Positions 1-11,264 of a DNA stretch of 64,000 nt are shown here, piece by piece. Source of the stretch: Diphasiastrum complanatum (lineage: Eukaryota; Streptophyta; Lycopodiopsida; Lycopodiales; Lycopodiaceae). The stretch covers positions 4,812,858 to 4,876,857 of the forward strand of contig CM055106.1 of assembly GCA_029204225.1 (NCBI GenBank). The letters are read 5' to 3'. Both the position numbers and the translations under genes were made by a program. A model generated the notes under the pieces. It was not told the DNA's origin, ran no database searches, and saw only the letters and a list, made by a program, of their open reading frames with translations. Each line of letters starts with the position of its first letter. The stretch's first letter is position 1.

Positions 1-280
1 GTGTTGGATTTCTATCCTCTCCATCCCTATCTCTCTCTACTAATCTAGATCCATTCATTATACTGTTGTAAATATTGCTACAGTCGCATACCTTACAAAA
101 ATACAAGGAATGTCATTTCGACAGTGTGGCAAAAATTGCGAAAAATGTCGAAGGTCCGTGAACAACATGTTCCAAGTCATTTTTGACTAGTGTCGCCTTT
201 TTTTGAAGGTGTTGCAAATGGTTCTAAGCCCGACATTTCCTTGTCCGAAGTCTGAACGGAGCTCTTGTAAGAAGCAAGAT

Positions 281-463
281 TGACATCGAAGTCCACGTCA
301 CCGACATCGAAGTCAACGACATCCTGACATCAAACTCCAACAACAACGAAGTCTTCGACTTCCATGTCATCAACTTCCTCGACATGGAAGTCTCCGACTT
401 TGACATCTTCTCAAGATAGGCTACGAAGTCTTCGACTTCCACATCATCGACTTCCTCGACATC
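281..463. repeat. Degenerate array of GAAGTC / GACATC motifs
   Basis: Short units built on GACATC, GAAGTC and GACTTC recur every 12-20 bp. The inverted repeat GAAGTC-TTC-GACTTC occurs at 348-362 and again at 425-439. The block that follows each copy (through CTTCCTCGACAT) is nearly the same, so the array contains a 77-bp-spaced direct repeat. The antisense strand is open across it and would encode an acidic, Ser/Asp/Glu-rich peptide, which I read as a by-product of the repeat. Confidence 0.6.
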
Positions 464-1067
464 AACTTCTCCAAAAGTCAATGTGATGTGCCAACTCTCA
501 AATGTCGATATCATCAAATTGGCAGCGCATCAATACATTTGTCACAAATGGATAGAATCTCCAACTGAATTAGATATTGTTTGAGTGTAACTGCCAACAA
601 CACGTAGTGCCTTAATCCTGTTTGTGAATGACTCATTAATCATGATTTTAATCGGTTAGCCATGCGTATATATACAACAACTTTTTAGTTGCTTCAGTTA
701 AGCTCCATGAACAACCAGAAGTTCCATCTGCTATCTGCATGAACATTGTATCAGCTCACTTGTCAACCAATCCGGTCAAGTCGAGCTTCAGAGCACAATT
801 GTCTTGATCTTCCTCTCTATTATCACAAAGTATTGTTTCATGAAGATCGCGATTCTGCATGCATTCTAGACTGTATATTTCTTTCAATAACTTCTGTTCC
901 AATAAGTATGACGTGGCATAACTAACAGCTTGATTTACTGGAGTACCGTGTATCCAAGACTAGGAGTATACTGAATCCTACTTACTGGTCATGGACATAA
1001 CAAGCATCCTCCACACATGGCAATGAAACATACTTAGAGACAAAGCGGTTAAAAGAACATGCCCAAA

Positions 1068-1316
1068 TGTCATGTGCCAAATCCCAAACCAATAGCAATA
1101 ACAATGAAGTAAAGCTAAAAGCAAGAAGAGAACAAGACAATCATGATAGCATATCTATAGAAAGCTAGAACAATGAGATCTCAATGGAATCACATTAGTA
1201 ATGGAAAGAATAGTACAAGATATGAACATGAGCATGGATTCATGTGGATAGGGCACATGAGACCTAGCAATGGAGATCCCTATGGCTCACATTCACAAGG
1301 AGGAAGCAAGAAGCGC
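1068..1316 (-). mobile_element. Partial LTR, same family as 25995-26517
   Basis: This block is about 94% identical by eye to 25995-26238 in the same orientation, beginning at the same TGTCATGTGCC. In the second copy that point lies 5 bp from a tRNA-Met-type primer site, so it is the inner edge of a 5' LTR on the minus strand. Here similarity stops abruptly at 1316 and no primer site is present. Confidence 0.65.
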
Positions 1317-3474
1317 CTTGGTTAAGTAGTCAAGATTGAGGATGTGTCATCCAAGAAATTATTGCTTCATTACAGATCCAAAGCTATCAACTTGAATCCA
1401 TTTTGCTAGCTTCAGACTGTAATCCTTGAACCCATGAAGGAAAAATGATGGTCAAAGAAGAGATTTATGAAGCACCATATTGTTTGTTGGCAACCAATCT
1501 GTATGGAATGGACAGAGTGTATCACCGCAATATTATCTTTTGTCTGCTTCCATACTAAAAATACATTCCAAAGTTGAACCAAGGATTTGATGTTTCGATT
1601 GTTCCAAATGACCACTGATGAACAATCATTGTTGAAATTACTCAATAGAAGATTGACCAAGTTAGCATCCACTGAGCAATGCAAACTTCTCCAAAGAAAC
1701 TGATACAATTTGCTGGCATATTTTAAAGTCAATTTTCGGTAGAGTTCTGGTTGATTGAGAAAACATTACCAATCATTATTCACGTCCATACATTCTAAAT
1801 AAGTGCGTGAATTAGATATTGGAAATTGAGTTCTAGAGAAATAGGGTTCTCCAACTGAAGCCACTTGAAGATCTTGTAAAATGGATCTATGAGGCATTGA
1901 ACAATAATCCAAAGTATTTGTTGGCTAATTTTGACGAATCCCCAAGATACTCGGATAGAGCAACTCAAGAGCACCTCTCACCTTAGACCGAGGAGGTCTC
2001 TAAGAAGACGAGATGAATGAGGACTAAGAGCCGAGTATGAGAGCCCAGGAATACTAGTAGTAATGACAAGCAAGGACTGTGTAAGCCTCATGGTGAATCC
2101 CGAAAGATGGAATAACCATGTAGGAACTAGCATTTCTAGGCAAATGTACTAAATGCAAGTAGACCCCTCTTAAAGAAAGTAGAGTGAGCCACCTTTTGAT
2201 GGTGACCTCTAGTGAGAGCATTATTCCACTTGTAATTTGTGAAATGTGGAAATTCCACTAGGATGCCACCTAAGGAGCTCTCTTGCTTATTTAAGAGACT
2301 CCCTCTTTGTGAAGAGGGGCTTTTTGTGAAATGTACCTACTCCATGCTGAAATGAGAAGAGCCTCCACGAGTTTTGGTGCATCCATTGAGCTCCTTGATC
2401 ATGCTTGTTTCTTGAGTGAATGCATTCATGATCTTGTCCTTCCCTCCTATGAGTGTAGTTGTGGATTGTAGAATGGATTAGATTTCCTGCTTTCCTAGAG
2501 TGGATTAGTTTTTATTTCTTGTTTGTGGATTAAGGTAGGAATCGGCATTTAAGTAGACTAAATAGGCTGGGTTTGTGGTGTAGCTCTTGTATATCTCCTT
2601 ACATCCCTGTTCTTGATGTTTTTGGGATGTCCAAAAATCAAAAGACTGGTTGGTTTCTTGATTCTTGGACTTCTAAAATGCTGTAGATTAGTTTCTTGTT
2701 TCTTGTTCTGTGGATTAATGCAGGAGCAGCTTAATTTTAGTAATGTGTAGGATCTGATTTAGTTCATTTTTAGAGTAGGTAGCTGTAGAAACTGTTGAAC
2801 GTTCATTTGGGCTGCATGCTGATCTGTAAATGAATGTTCATGGCTTGCATCTCTGTTTGAATGTGAGTGCTTTCAAGAGAGAACGACCCTGAGTTGTCCT
2901 TTGACAGGCAGGACAAAATACTACAACGTCAATCCACCCATTCTGCCTGGTTTGAGCATTATAATATCAAGAACACATCTAATGAATGCCATGAAGCTTG
3001 GTAATAGGCAGAAACAGTTCTGAAGAAGTAAAGAGTAAAACCAACAGATCCTCTGGAGCAGGGGATCTGTAAACATTTGACACCGTTGCCACTTGAACTC
3101 CAATGCATTCTAAATCCATAAGAGCTGCAACATTGTCCCTGCTCAGATCACTGCAAACAAACTCCCAATCTTTTCACACATTTGAGTTTCTACAAACTGG
3201 ACAGAGCCACATCAATGGCTGCATCATTGTCCAAATTCACTAGCTGATACACTCGCAAATCCGTTGGCTGTCTCATAGTTAGCAAACGCACTAACAGACT
3301 TGGATTTTCTTCAACGCCAAGGTCACACTCCTCCCATCTCCTCACACTTCCATTCTGGCTTCTGCCACTCACGGAGCTCATCTAGAGAGACGTACACCCA
3401 AGCTAGATCCACCAAAGTTTGATTGTACTTCGGACTCTCAAAGATTTTTACAAATCTTTGAGAATGCATGTGAT

Positions 3475-4461
3475 GTGTATGGTGAAACATCTCCCGATGC
3501 TATGGTCCAACTGTTTTCGATGACCATGATTGCTAAAACACGTGATTGGTTTTTCAACCTTGATCGTGAAGATAAGACAGACTGGTTAGTTTTGAAAGAG
3601 TCCTTTATCAAGCATTTTAGGCCCTTTTGTTTGATCGAGAGCCCTTTTGTCAAATTGAGTAACATCCAAATGGCAAAAGATGAACATGTACGAGACTATA
3701 TCGGACGTTTCAAATGCCTCAAAAGTCAAGTACAAGAACAGCCTACCGAACATATGCTCATCATCTGGTTTTTAGTCGGCCTTCCAAGATGGATTAGACG
3801 CGAGCTTAAATCCAATGATGAATATATGAACCTAAAGTAAGCTATGTCTGATGCCATCAATGAAGAAGACGAGGGATCAGATGTTGACAAATCCAGGGAA
3901 AAGAGAGCACCACGTGCTCTTGTCCATAAGTCGAAGCTGATCGCGGATACCTGAGATCAGCTTTGGAAATTCCAATTGGAGTTGCTTAATAAACAACATC
4001 AACTATAGATGGAGAAACTCACCAATGAGTTTCACACCACCCTGAAGTCTATCCAACGTAGTTTGCCTGGTTAGCCAAACCCTGCACAAGTACCTTATAG
4101 ACGAAAACCAATATGGTGCCCACACTGTCGGGCTATGCATCCTGCTGATGCTTGTCCTTCATATCAGCCTATCCAAGCACATACCGTCCAACAATATGAA
4201 GAACAACCATCACAATCTGGATATTCTTTGCATTATCATGCATACCCACCAGAAAAACCAGAATCATTAGCCATACAAGATGGCTATGCCATTATACAAG
4301 GGCCATTGAAATGTTTCATCGGTGGTGACACTGGACACTTCATGGTTGATTGTCCAGTCAAGACCAGGTACCACGCTGAATGTCCCGACCACAGTTTCAA
4401 AGACTGTCCAAAACAACCCAACAAAATCCTACATGTCCGACTCGTTAGTTATGACTCTTGA
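3475..4461 (+). pseudogene. Ty3/gypsy gag remnant
   Basis: The open frame at 3475-3840 matches the Retrotrans_gag type: a WFFNL helix, a KESFIKHFRP block, an YIGRFKCL block and a GLPRWIRREL helix, as in Ty3/gypsy capsid proteins. Downstream the frame is broken by stop codons (3838-3840, 3951-3953). At about 4112-4153 there is a zinc-knuckle-like CPHCRAMHPADAC, and near 4312-4353 a second CCHC-like box has lost its second cysteine (CFIGG). No matching pol or LTR is recognisable nearby. It is a dead fragment. Assignment to gag is by motif recognition only. Confidence 0.7.
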
Positions 4462-4559
4462 TAGGATTCTCACGACAACACAACACGAGCACCATAGCAC
4501 CCAACAGTTAAACCTGCTGCTCACTACATTACCACGCAATACACTAGCTCCATAATGCA

Positions 4560-5313
4560 AAAGGACACTAATCTGAAATGAGTCCTTGTCGAAAGAATGT
4601 GAAACCAATATTCCGTCATCTGCTACAATGTCCAACCAAGAGCAATCTCCACAAGGAATTGACAGTTTTTCTCCCCTTCCACAATCTCAAATCTATTTGT
4701 CTTTCCACATGCTGATAAGATTTCTAATGTGCCAATACACAATAAATCTAGGATTTGGAAATCCAGATAGAGATTTGGTTCTAAATCTCTTGCTCAGAGA
4801 GGTCATTAGGACATAGTAACTCAACCATACATGCATCTCATGCTATATCTTACCACATCTGCTATCAATGATGGTAGATTTTAGTATCACCAACCCTGTC
4901 TTGTTTTAAAAGGGCATGTGAGAGTAAATCTCCTTACTCTACAAGATCAATAAAACATGAAATTGTCCAGGTGAATTATACATGTTCATGTAATTTTGTG
5001 ATTTGTAAATTTCTTCTAATTACATATCTTTTTCTAAATTTGTTTTTAGTTCATCAAGGATAGCCATTGAATAAGAGACATCATGCAGCGCATCTCAAGA
5101 ATAACTTGTCATTTCTCTATCAATCTTCAAATCACCTTATACAGAGTTTCAGATTTTTGAGCATATTCCAAATCTGCGAAGTACAGATCACGTCAGAGTT
5201 AATTCCTGCATCTCATTGCCAAATTCATCTTCGAGTCAACTACAGCAAGATCGAAACAAATTTAGTTAAAATCTGTTCAATCTTTAGTCCAATCACATGC
5301 TCAACGTGTTTTC
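4560..5313. other. Unassigned AT-rich spacer
   Basis: There is no gene with family motifs here. It is probably the flank into which the antisense copia element on the right was inserted. Confidence 0.4.
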
Positions 5314-5576
5314 TGTCAACAATCAGAAATGCAACATCAAGCATTCACCATAAGCAATCACCAAGTAGGGAGACGGAAGAAGAATACGCAATATCATGTT
5401 GTCACACTAACACATACTGAATGTAAAATGTACATATAAACCTTGAATCCTAATAGAGAGGGAGAACCTAGGAGTAGCTACTAGACTAGCCTACGACTAG
5501 TTACAGCTAGTAATAAAGTACATCTTAAACAATAACTAGGAAGTGTAACAATGAAGTTTATCATTGATTTCTAACA
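5314..5576 (-). mobile_element. Copia-A 3' LTR
   Basis: On the minus strand the LTR starts TGTTAGAAATCAATG directly after the purine tract GCGGGAGAG and ends TTGACA at 5314. The same layout occurs in the related element at 63081-63316 (start TGTTAGAAACC, end TTGACA). A shared internal block, TGGTGATTGCTTATG, fixes the alignment of the two LTRs. The 5' LTR of this copy was not found. Confidence 0.75.
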
Positions 5577-6130
5577 CTCTCCCGCAATGATAAAATTACA
5601 TTCTTCTATTCCTAGTAGAGTACGAAACTTTTCAAATTTACATCTACCTAATGACTTAGTAAAAATATCTGCTACTTGATCTTCAGATTTACAGAAAACA
5701 AGATCAATGGCTCCATCAAGAATTTTCTCTCGAACAAAATGATAATGTATTTCGATGTGCTTGGTTCGAGCATGTAAAACTAGATTTTTAGCAAGGTGAA
5801 TGCAGCTTTGATTGTTGCAAGATATAGTAGTTGATCCACCTGTGGTTGACCTAAATCCACAAGCAATCTTTGTAACCATACCACTTCTTGTGCAGCATTG
5901 CTGAGTGCTTGATATTCAGCTTTCGTCGAGGATAAGGCTATTGTAGGTTGCTTTTTGCTGCTCCATGAAACTGCAGCTGTACCATAACTGAATGTATGAC
6001 CACTGGTACACCTTCTGTCATCAATATTACCTGCCCAATCAGCATCTGTATATCCTATCAATATTGGCACTTCAAGCTGACCATACTTCAAACCAAAAGA
6101 TTCATCTCTAATATTGCATGAGGTTTTCAA
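5577..6130 (-). pseudogene. Copia-A RNase H and pol C-terminus
   Basis: Antisense remnant of the Ty1/copia RNase H. It contains GYTDADWAGN, the SWSSKKQ block, LSSTKAEYQAL and, in another frame, RTKHIEIHYHFVREKI, DIFTKSLG and a terminus shared with copia-B at 63.08 kb. A frameshift near 5800-5880 separates the two halves. On the upstream side the sequence jumps straight from the integrase tail into RNase H, so the whole RT domain is missing. The stop lies at the PPT/LTR junction, as expected for copia pol. Confidence 0.85.
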
Positions 6131-6893
6131 TTTCCACTTGATCTTCTAAGCTCTCCCTGCTCACTAGATTCGGGAGTATCTCCCTTCTTTGCACCATTTG
6201 TGACTGATAAGTACCATTTAGGTACTCTCTTGGGAATTGCAGCATCAGGCTTGCCTTTGCCAATGGATTTTCTATATCAAAATCCACTTCCTTCTTGACA
6301 TGTACTTTCGCTTCCTCATCAAAAGGTTCAGTGATTACTTCAGATTGTTCACCTCGGCCCATCTTGTCAAATGTAGCATCCCTAGAAATTACAAGCTTCT
6401 GTGCATTTGTGTCATACATCTTGTATGCCTTGGTCTTCTCATCATATATAGGAAAATACACTTGATAGATTTTGCATCCAATTTCTTTTGTTTCTCATCA
6501 AGAATATGAGCATAAGCATCACAACCAAATACTCTCAAATGAGAAATATTAGGTTTCTTTCCAGTAACAGCTTCATGAGGTGTCTTACCTTCCATGGATT
6601 TTGTAGGACACCGATTCAAGATGTGCGTAGTTGTGCTACAAGCTTCTCTCCAAAAGGTGTTTGGCAGACCTTTGCTTTTGAACATCGCCCTGGCCATCTC
6701 AACAATAGATCTGTTCTTTCGTTCTGCAACTCCATTTGTTGTTGTGAATAAGGTGTTGTAGTCTGTCTCTTGATCCCTTAATCTTTGCAGAAATCAATAA
6801 ATTCTATCGAAAAATACTCACCACCTCCATTAGATCTCAAAGTGATGATGCAACATCATGTTTGCTTTTCAACTAATGCCTTGAATTCCTGAA
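6131..6893 (-). pseudogene. Copia-A integrase, distal part
   Basis: This is the downstream part of a copia integrase: AERKNR-like sequence near the gypsy-1 junction, MARAMFKSKGLPNTFWREA, HILNRCPTKS, TPHEAVTGKKPNISHLRVFG and then KTKAYKMYDTNAQKLVISRD. Frames change near 6460 and 6740-6780. The proximal part continues at 15287 on the far side of the nested gypsy-1, which interrupts the gene at the duplicated CTGAA. The uninterrupted equivalent is at 61311-61700 (+). Confidence 0.85.
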
Positions 6894-7702
6894 TGTTAGC
6901 AACTGTGCTAACACAGAGAAAATAATAAAATAATAAAACTCCGTGGCATGTGTTTTGTAAGACCATGTATGAGTATCTGTCAATAAACTTCAAGCCATGG
7001 CATGTGTTTTGTAAGTCCATGAGTAGAAGCCTAAATAATAATAAAATAGCTTAAACTTAGATTTAGAACTTAGACTTAGGAAACTTAAGATTAGAAATAT
7101 TTTATCTTAAGTTGTCCTAAGTTAAGAAAATTGAAGTTCTAAATCCTAAGTTAGAAGTTCTAGAAAGGCTAGGAACAGATTAGTCCCATAAGTTAGTAGA
7201 AACTTATGGAAGACCCTCCTTGCCATAAAAGGAGAGGTATTTGCATTGTAAATAACACTTTTGAGATTAAGCTATCTTGCTCTCTATTTTGGAGAATTAT
7301 CATTCTATTTCATTTGTGTTCCCCTTGGAAAGGTGCATAGCTTGAGGGAAGGTGCTCGGGCCTCCTCTTGCCTCCTTTTCATCGGTTTTATTGTTGCATG
7401 TTCATTATTGCTTATTTGTTTAGTATTAGCCGCAATCTCATTTATTACCCTTCAGGTGTTAATCTAGGATTAGTCTAGTCACCTTGCTAGTTGGGTAAGC
7501 CTTAGCAAGGATTTTTATTGTTGTTACTAATTAGTTTATTTCTGTTTCTGGCACTAGTTGGGTAAGCCTTAGTGCTCTCATTCCTGTCCATATTCCCATT
7601 GAAGCTTATTGTAGAAACCTAAAAAGTGGACGAATCTCTACATCCCTATACTACACCCGTAAGTAGATCTAGCCACCGCACTCACTAGAAATACTTCCAA
7701 CA
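6894..7702 (+). mobile_element. Gypsy-1 5' LTR
   Basis: It begins TGTTAGCA and ends TTCCAACA. The first 20 bases are an inverted repeat: TGTTAGCA, spacer ACTG, TGCTAACA. Against the 3' LTR I count about 31 substitutions and two 1-bp indels by eye (about 96% identity). Confidence 0.93.
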
Positions 7703-7703
7703 T

Positions 7704-7717
7704 TGGCGCCGTTGCCG
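7704..7717 (+). promoter_or_regulatory. Gypsy-1 primer-binding site (tRNA-Asp type)
   Basis: TGGCGCCGTTGCCG starts 1 bp after the 5' LTR. It is complementary to the 3' end of plant tRNA-Asp (CGGCAACGGCGCCA), the primer known for Athila/Tat-like plant gypsy elements. Confidence 0.85.
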
Positions 7718-8647
7718 CTTTTTAAGTATTTCTCTACCTAGCTTCTTCTCCTTTTTTTTCTTTTATTTTTGCCTCCGTGTTGCATGTTTGCTTGTGTGCT
7801 TATCTCTATCTACCAACAAACAGCACGCGTCGTCTCTCCAGGTCCTACACCAGCTGCGGAGCAACTTCTCAAACCGGGGGGAAGCAACAAAAGAGTCAAC
7901 TTGGGCATTTTCAAAGAAGTGACCCAAGTGACTTTTTTCACAACCAAATAGGTATATCAGAATTTGCCAATCTATCTACAGCCCTAACAGACCCTTACCT
8001 TTCATTTTATCACCTCCACAAATTCTGACCACAGTTAGATTTTGAGAAAACAGCCTGTTATACTGTCAAAATCCCTTATTTCTCATCAAAATCTTTGTCT
8101 TAGAATTCGCCGACTTCACTGAGGCTAGATCTCATTAAGCTCAGTCCTTCAGCAACTCCACAAATTCTATCTCACAGATTTTGCCCGTTTACTGACTGAA
8201 CATCACATCTTTCTCTATATTCCCTATCTGCCAATCAAACCTCTATGTTAGAATTCACCATCAAGCCTAAGAATTTGCCCTCACAAAGCACGATTTCCCT
8301 GTACTATCCGCGAATTCTGAAACGCCAAATTTTTTCAGAAAATCTCAAAAAATCACTATTCTGACATTTAGAAGACTTGTTCGAAATTCGTGAGTATTAC
8401 AGTTAGATTTATCTGCCTCTCCACGATTTCTTAGCATGTCCACGAATTTTATAACAATCAGAAAGACTAGTTTTTGTCCTATTATATCCATTTTGCAAGC
8501 AAACTGCCCTTTTTGCCAAGTACAGTCCTGCCCTGCTCATCTGTATTCTGCATCATGTCTCGTGACTGTGCTGAATCTTCTAATCCGACTCCTCCACGAA
8601 TGGAATGAAGAATTCCACGTATTGATGCACCAACCTCTTAATCCATT
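7718..8647 (+). repeat. Gypsy-1 leader with GAATTC-type motif array
   Basis: No gag or protease is recognisable here. GAATTC occurs at 8103, 8251, 8312 and 8610. Near-matches include GAATTTGCC (7960, 8271), CGAAATTCGTGA (8382) and ACGATTTC (8290, 8423). The recurring forms GCGAATTCTG and AGAATTCGC are reverse complements of one another. A second array with the same motifs follows pol. Confidence 0.65.
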
Positions 8648-9620
8648 GTGTTAGGACATATTATCTCACGAAATGGCATTGCCACTGACCTTGAAAAGAT
8701 CCTTATCATTCAAAATCTACCGGAACTGCGTACGATACGTGAAGTTTATTCCTTCCTTGGCCACGCCAACTACTATCGGTGCTTTATTTTTTATTTCGCT
8801 AACAAAGCACGCTTAATCTACAAAGTAGTTGTAGTTCCCAAATGGACGAATGAACAATGCGTCACCTTCAATAAACTCAAAGAAGCCCTTACCAAAGCAC
8901 CCATTCTCCGGGCTCCTGATTATTCTAAAGAATTCCATGTGCATACCGATGCATCCAAGTATGTCATTGGAGCAGTGCTCACCCAACCGGGAGAATTCAA
9001 AAGGGATTACCCAATTCGTTTTCTTAGTCGACAATTGATACCTGCTGAAGTCAATTATACCACTACCAAAGGCGGAGCCTTGGCAATGGTATATGCGGTT
9101 CAGGAGTTTTGCCATTATCTTCTAGGAAAAATCTTTGCATTCTTCACTGATCATCAAGCACTATTGTATCTCATCAACAAGGCCTGCACCACAGGTCGTA
9201 TTACTAGATGGATCCTATTATTGAGAGAATTTGAGTTTAGGATCGTGGTTCGTAAGGGAGTTCAGCATTTTTTAGCAGATCATCTATCCGAATCCCTAAT
9301 CTTCCTACCCTTGATCAAGGCGTCAACGATGATTTACCAGATGCAATCCTTTTCCAAGTTGACTCTACACCAGTATGGGCTAAGGAAATTACCGAATATT
9401 TAACTTCAGGGCAGATGGGTCCTTCCTTCTCTAAACCCGAACAATGAGTGTTGGTCCTCAAAACTAAACCTTATACATTAATTGCAGGACAACTCTACAA
9501 GCAAGGGTTAGATGGAATTATCTGACGATGTCTTACTGAAGGAGAAATCCCCTATGTAATTTCCCTCACTCTTGAAGGTATTGGTGCCGACCATTTCTCT
9601 TCTGAAACAACTGCTAAGAA
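8648..9620 (+). pseudogene. Gypsy-1 RT C-terminus and RNase H
   Basis: The frame opens in the connection region typical of Ty3 RT (GHIISRNGIATD), then FLGHANYYRCF, the RNase H start (FHVHTDASKYVIGAVL), FLSRQL, the EALAM-equivalent GALAMVYAVQEFCHYLLG, FFTDHQALLYL and the RWILLLREFEF block. The catalytic Asp of TDAS and Asp of TDHQ are kept. The polymerase palm with YxDD is absent. After 9403 the frame is lost and only fragments continue to the integrase zinc-finger region. It is non-functional. Confidence 0.88.
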
Positions 9621-10640
9621 AATTCTCTTGGCCGGTTTCTGGTGGCCAACACTCTTCAAGGATATGCACAATTATACTAAGGCTTGTGATGTCTGCCAAT
9701 GCACAAAACGCTTTCAAAAAATAGACTACATGCCTTTACACCCTGTAACCACTGATCAAGCTTTCCAGAAGTGGGAAATTGATTATGTCGGACCTATTAG
9801 TCCTGCTGCTACACACACAATCTCGTTACATCATAGTAGCTATGGAATACTGCACCAAATGGGCTGAAGCAAGAGTTGTTCGCAATGTTGACGCTCGTTC
9901 CACCGCCAAATTTCTCTATGCACCGGTTATAGTTCGGTTCGGATGTCCTCTAGAGCTTATCAATGATAGGGGAACACATTTCCTTAACTCTGTCATAGCA
10001 GATCTTCTTTCCAAATTTTTTGTGGTACATCGCAAAAGTTCCCCATACTATCCACGCTGCAATGGCCAGGCAGAATCCACCAATAAAATCCTATGTGGCA
10101 TTCTCACCAAAACCGTCGAATCCAGCCGATCTCATTGGAAACTCAAACTCCATGCTGTTCTTTGGGCTTATCGCACTACCCCAAAGCGAGCTATAGGCTT
10201 AACCCGCTTCCAGCTCACATATGGTCAAGAAGTTGTTATGCTTGTGGAATTCCATATTCCCTCCCTTCGAGTAGCCTACAACCTTGAGCTCGATACTCCT
10301 CAAAATCTAGCAAATAGGTTATTCCATCTGGAGCAACTCTGTGAAACACGATGGATCAGCATCCATGTTCAACAAGTCCACAAACGACGACAGAAAGCAT
10401 GGCATGATCGATCACTAAAACTTAGAGATTTCCAGGTGGGTGATAAGGTCCTGCTATACCAGGCCAAAGCCTTCAAAGGCAAACTGAAATTTTCAATCCA
10501 AGGACCTTACGTCATAAAAAAAATCTTTGCCTCTGGATATGTTCAACTCCAAATCCTTTAAGGCGATGTCCTTGACACTGTGGTCAATGGGAGTCAACTG
10601 AGAAAGTACAATAAACTCTGCTTTTATCTTGATATGTATT
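9530..10640 (+). pseudogene. Gypsy-1 integrase
   Basis: HHCC region: first His replaced (TLEGIGADHF), then FWWPTLFKDM and CDVCQCTKR. In the core, the first Asp is in WEIDYVGPI, the second in NDRGTHF and the Glu in NGQAESTNK, with exactly 35 residues between Asp and Glu. A 1-nt shift inside a CA-rich run near 9815-9825 breaks the core after the first Asp. The C-terminal part (QVGDKVLLY, GPYVIKKIF) has one stop at 10559-10561 and runs to VVNGSQLRKYNK near 10610. Very similar in layout to the gypsy-2 integrase at 54.8-55.8 kb. Confidence 0.9.
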
Positions 10641-10829
10641 AGCTGCTTTTTCTCTACTGTTTATTTTTTTTCTTCTCTCTTTTTATTATTTGTATGCCAT
10701 TTTGACAATATTTTTTGCTGTGATTTGTTGTTCCACCCATCAAGATACTATCAGATCAAGTATACCAACAATCTTCTATGAGAAAACCACAAAAGTCATT
10801 AGTTTCAGACAAAATGTTTTCACATCATC

Positions 10830-11195
10830 TCAGATAGAATTCGCCTGACCCCTTTCTTACAGAGAACGATTCATTTTTGGCCTTCGCGAATTCTGTCTCA
10901 AAAGAAAAATATCAAAAAAATTTTAAAAAAATGGAGTTTTCTTCATCAGATATCCATGTTCAGAATTTGCAAACAATTTGCGGGAGCTCAAATTGATCTT
11001 CACGATTTCTCTATTACCTCCACGAATTCTGATCAGATACATTTTTGCACTATCAGACATTTTCTCTCTTTTGGCAAACACAAATCACTTACAAGAATTC
11101 GCGGGCCCTCAGAATGATGCCTCGAAATTCGTGACCATCATTACCAAATCATGGACACTGAGGACGATTTCTGGGTGAAGTTACGAATTCCTGCC
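10830..11195 (+). repeat. GAATTC-type motif array after gypsy-1 pol
   Basis: GAATTC occurs five times in 354 bp (10837, 10888, 11024, 11095, 11185), against roughly 0.1 expected by chance. Extended forms are CGCGAATTCTG, CACGAATTCTGA, AGAATTCGCC and AGAATTCGCGG. ACGATTTCT (11002, 11163) and CGAAATTCGTGA (11122) recur from the leader array. The region has no coding signature. Confidence 0.7.
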
Positions 11196-11264
11196 CAAAA
11201 AAGTCTATATATAGGTCTCCACCCTTTCTCCACGAGTTCATTTTAGATTGCTGCTCTCGAGTTC

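Larger units (their letters stand above)
1..3430. other. Non-coding, repeat-derived stretch
   Basis: I see no convincing gene here. Short open frames lack family motifs and are interrupted. The stretch holds a short-motif array (281-463) and a partial LTR copy (1068-1316), listed separately. The rest is AT-rich sequence that I cannot assign. Confidence 0.5.

Noticed and set aside
224-517. Antisense acidic open frame over the left-edge array
   Set aside because: The frame is open because of the repeated hexamers. No family motif and no continuation.
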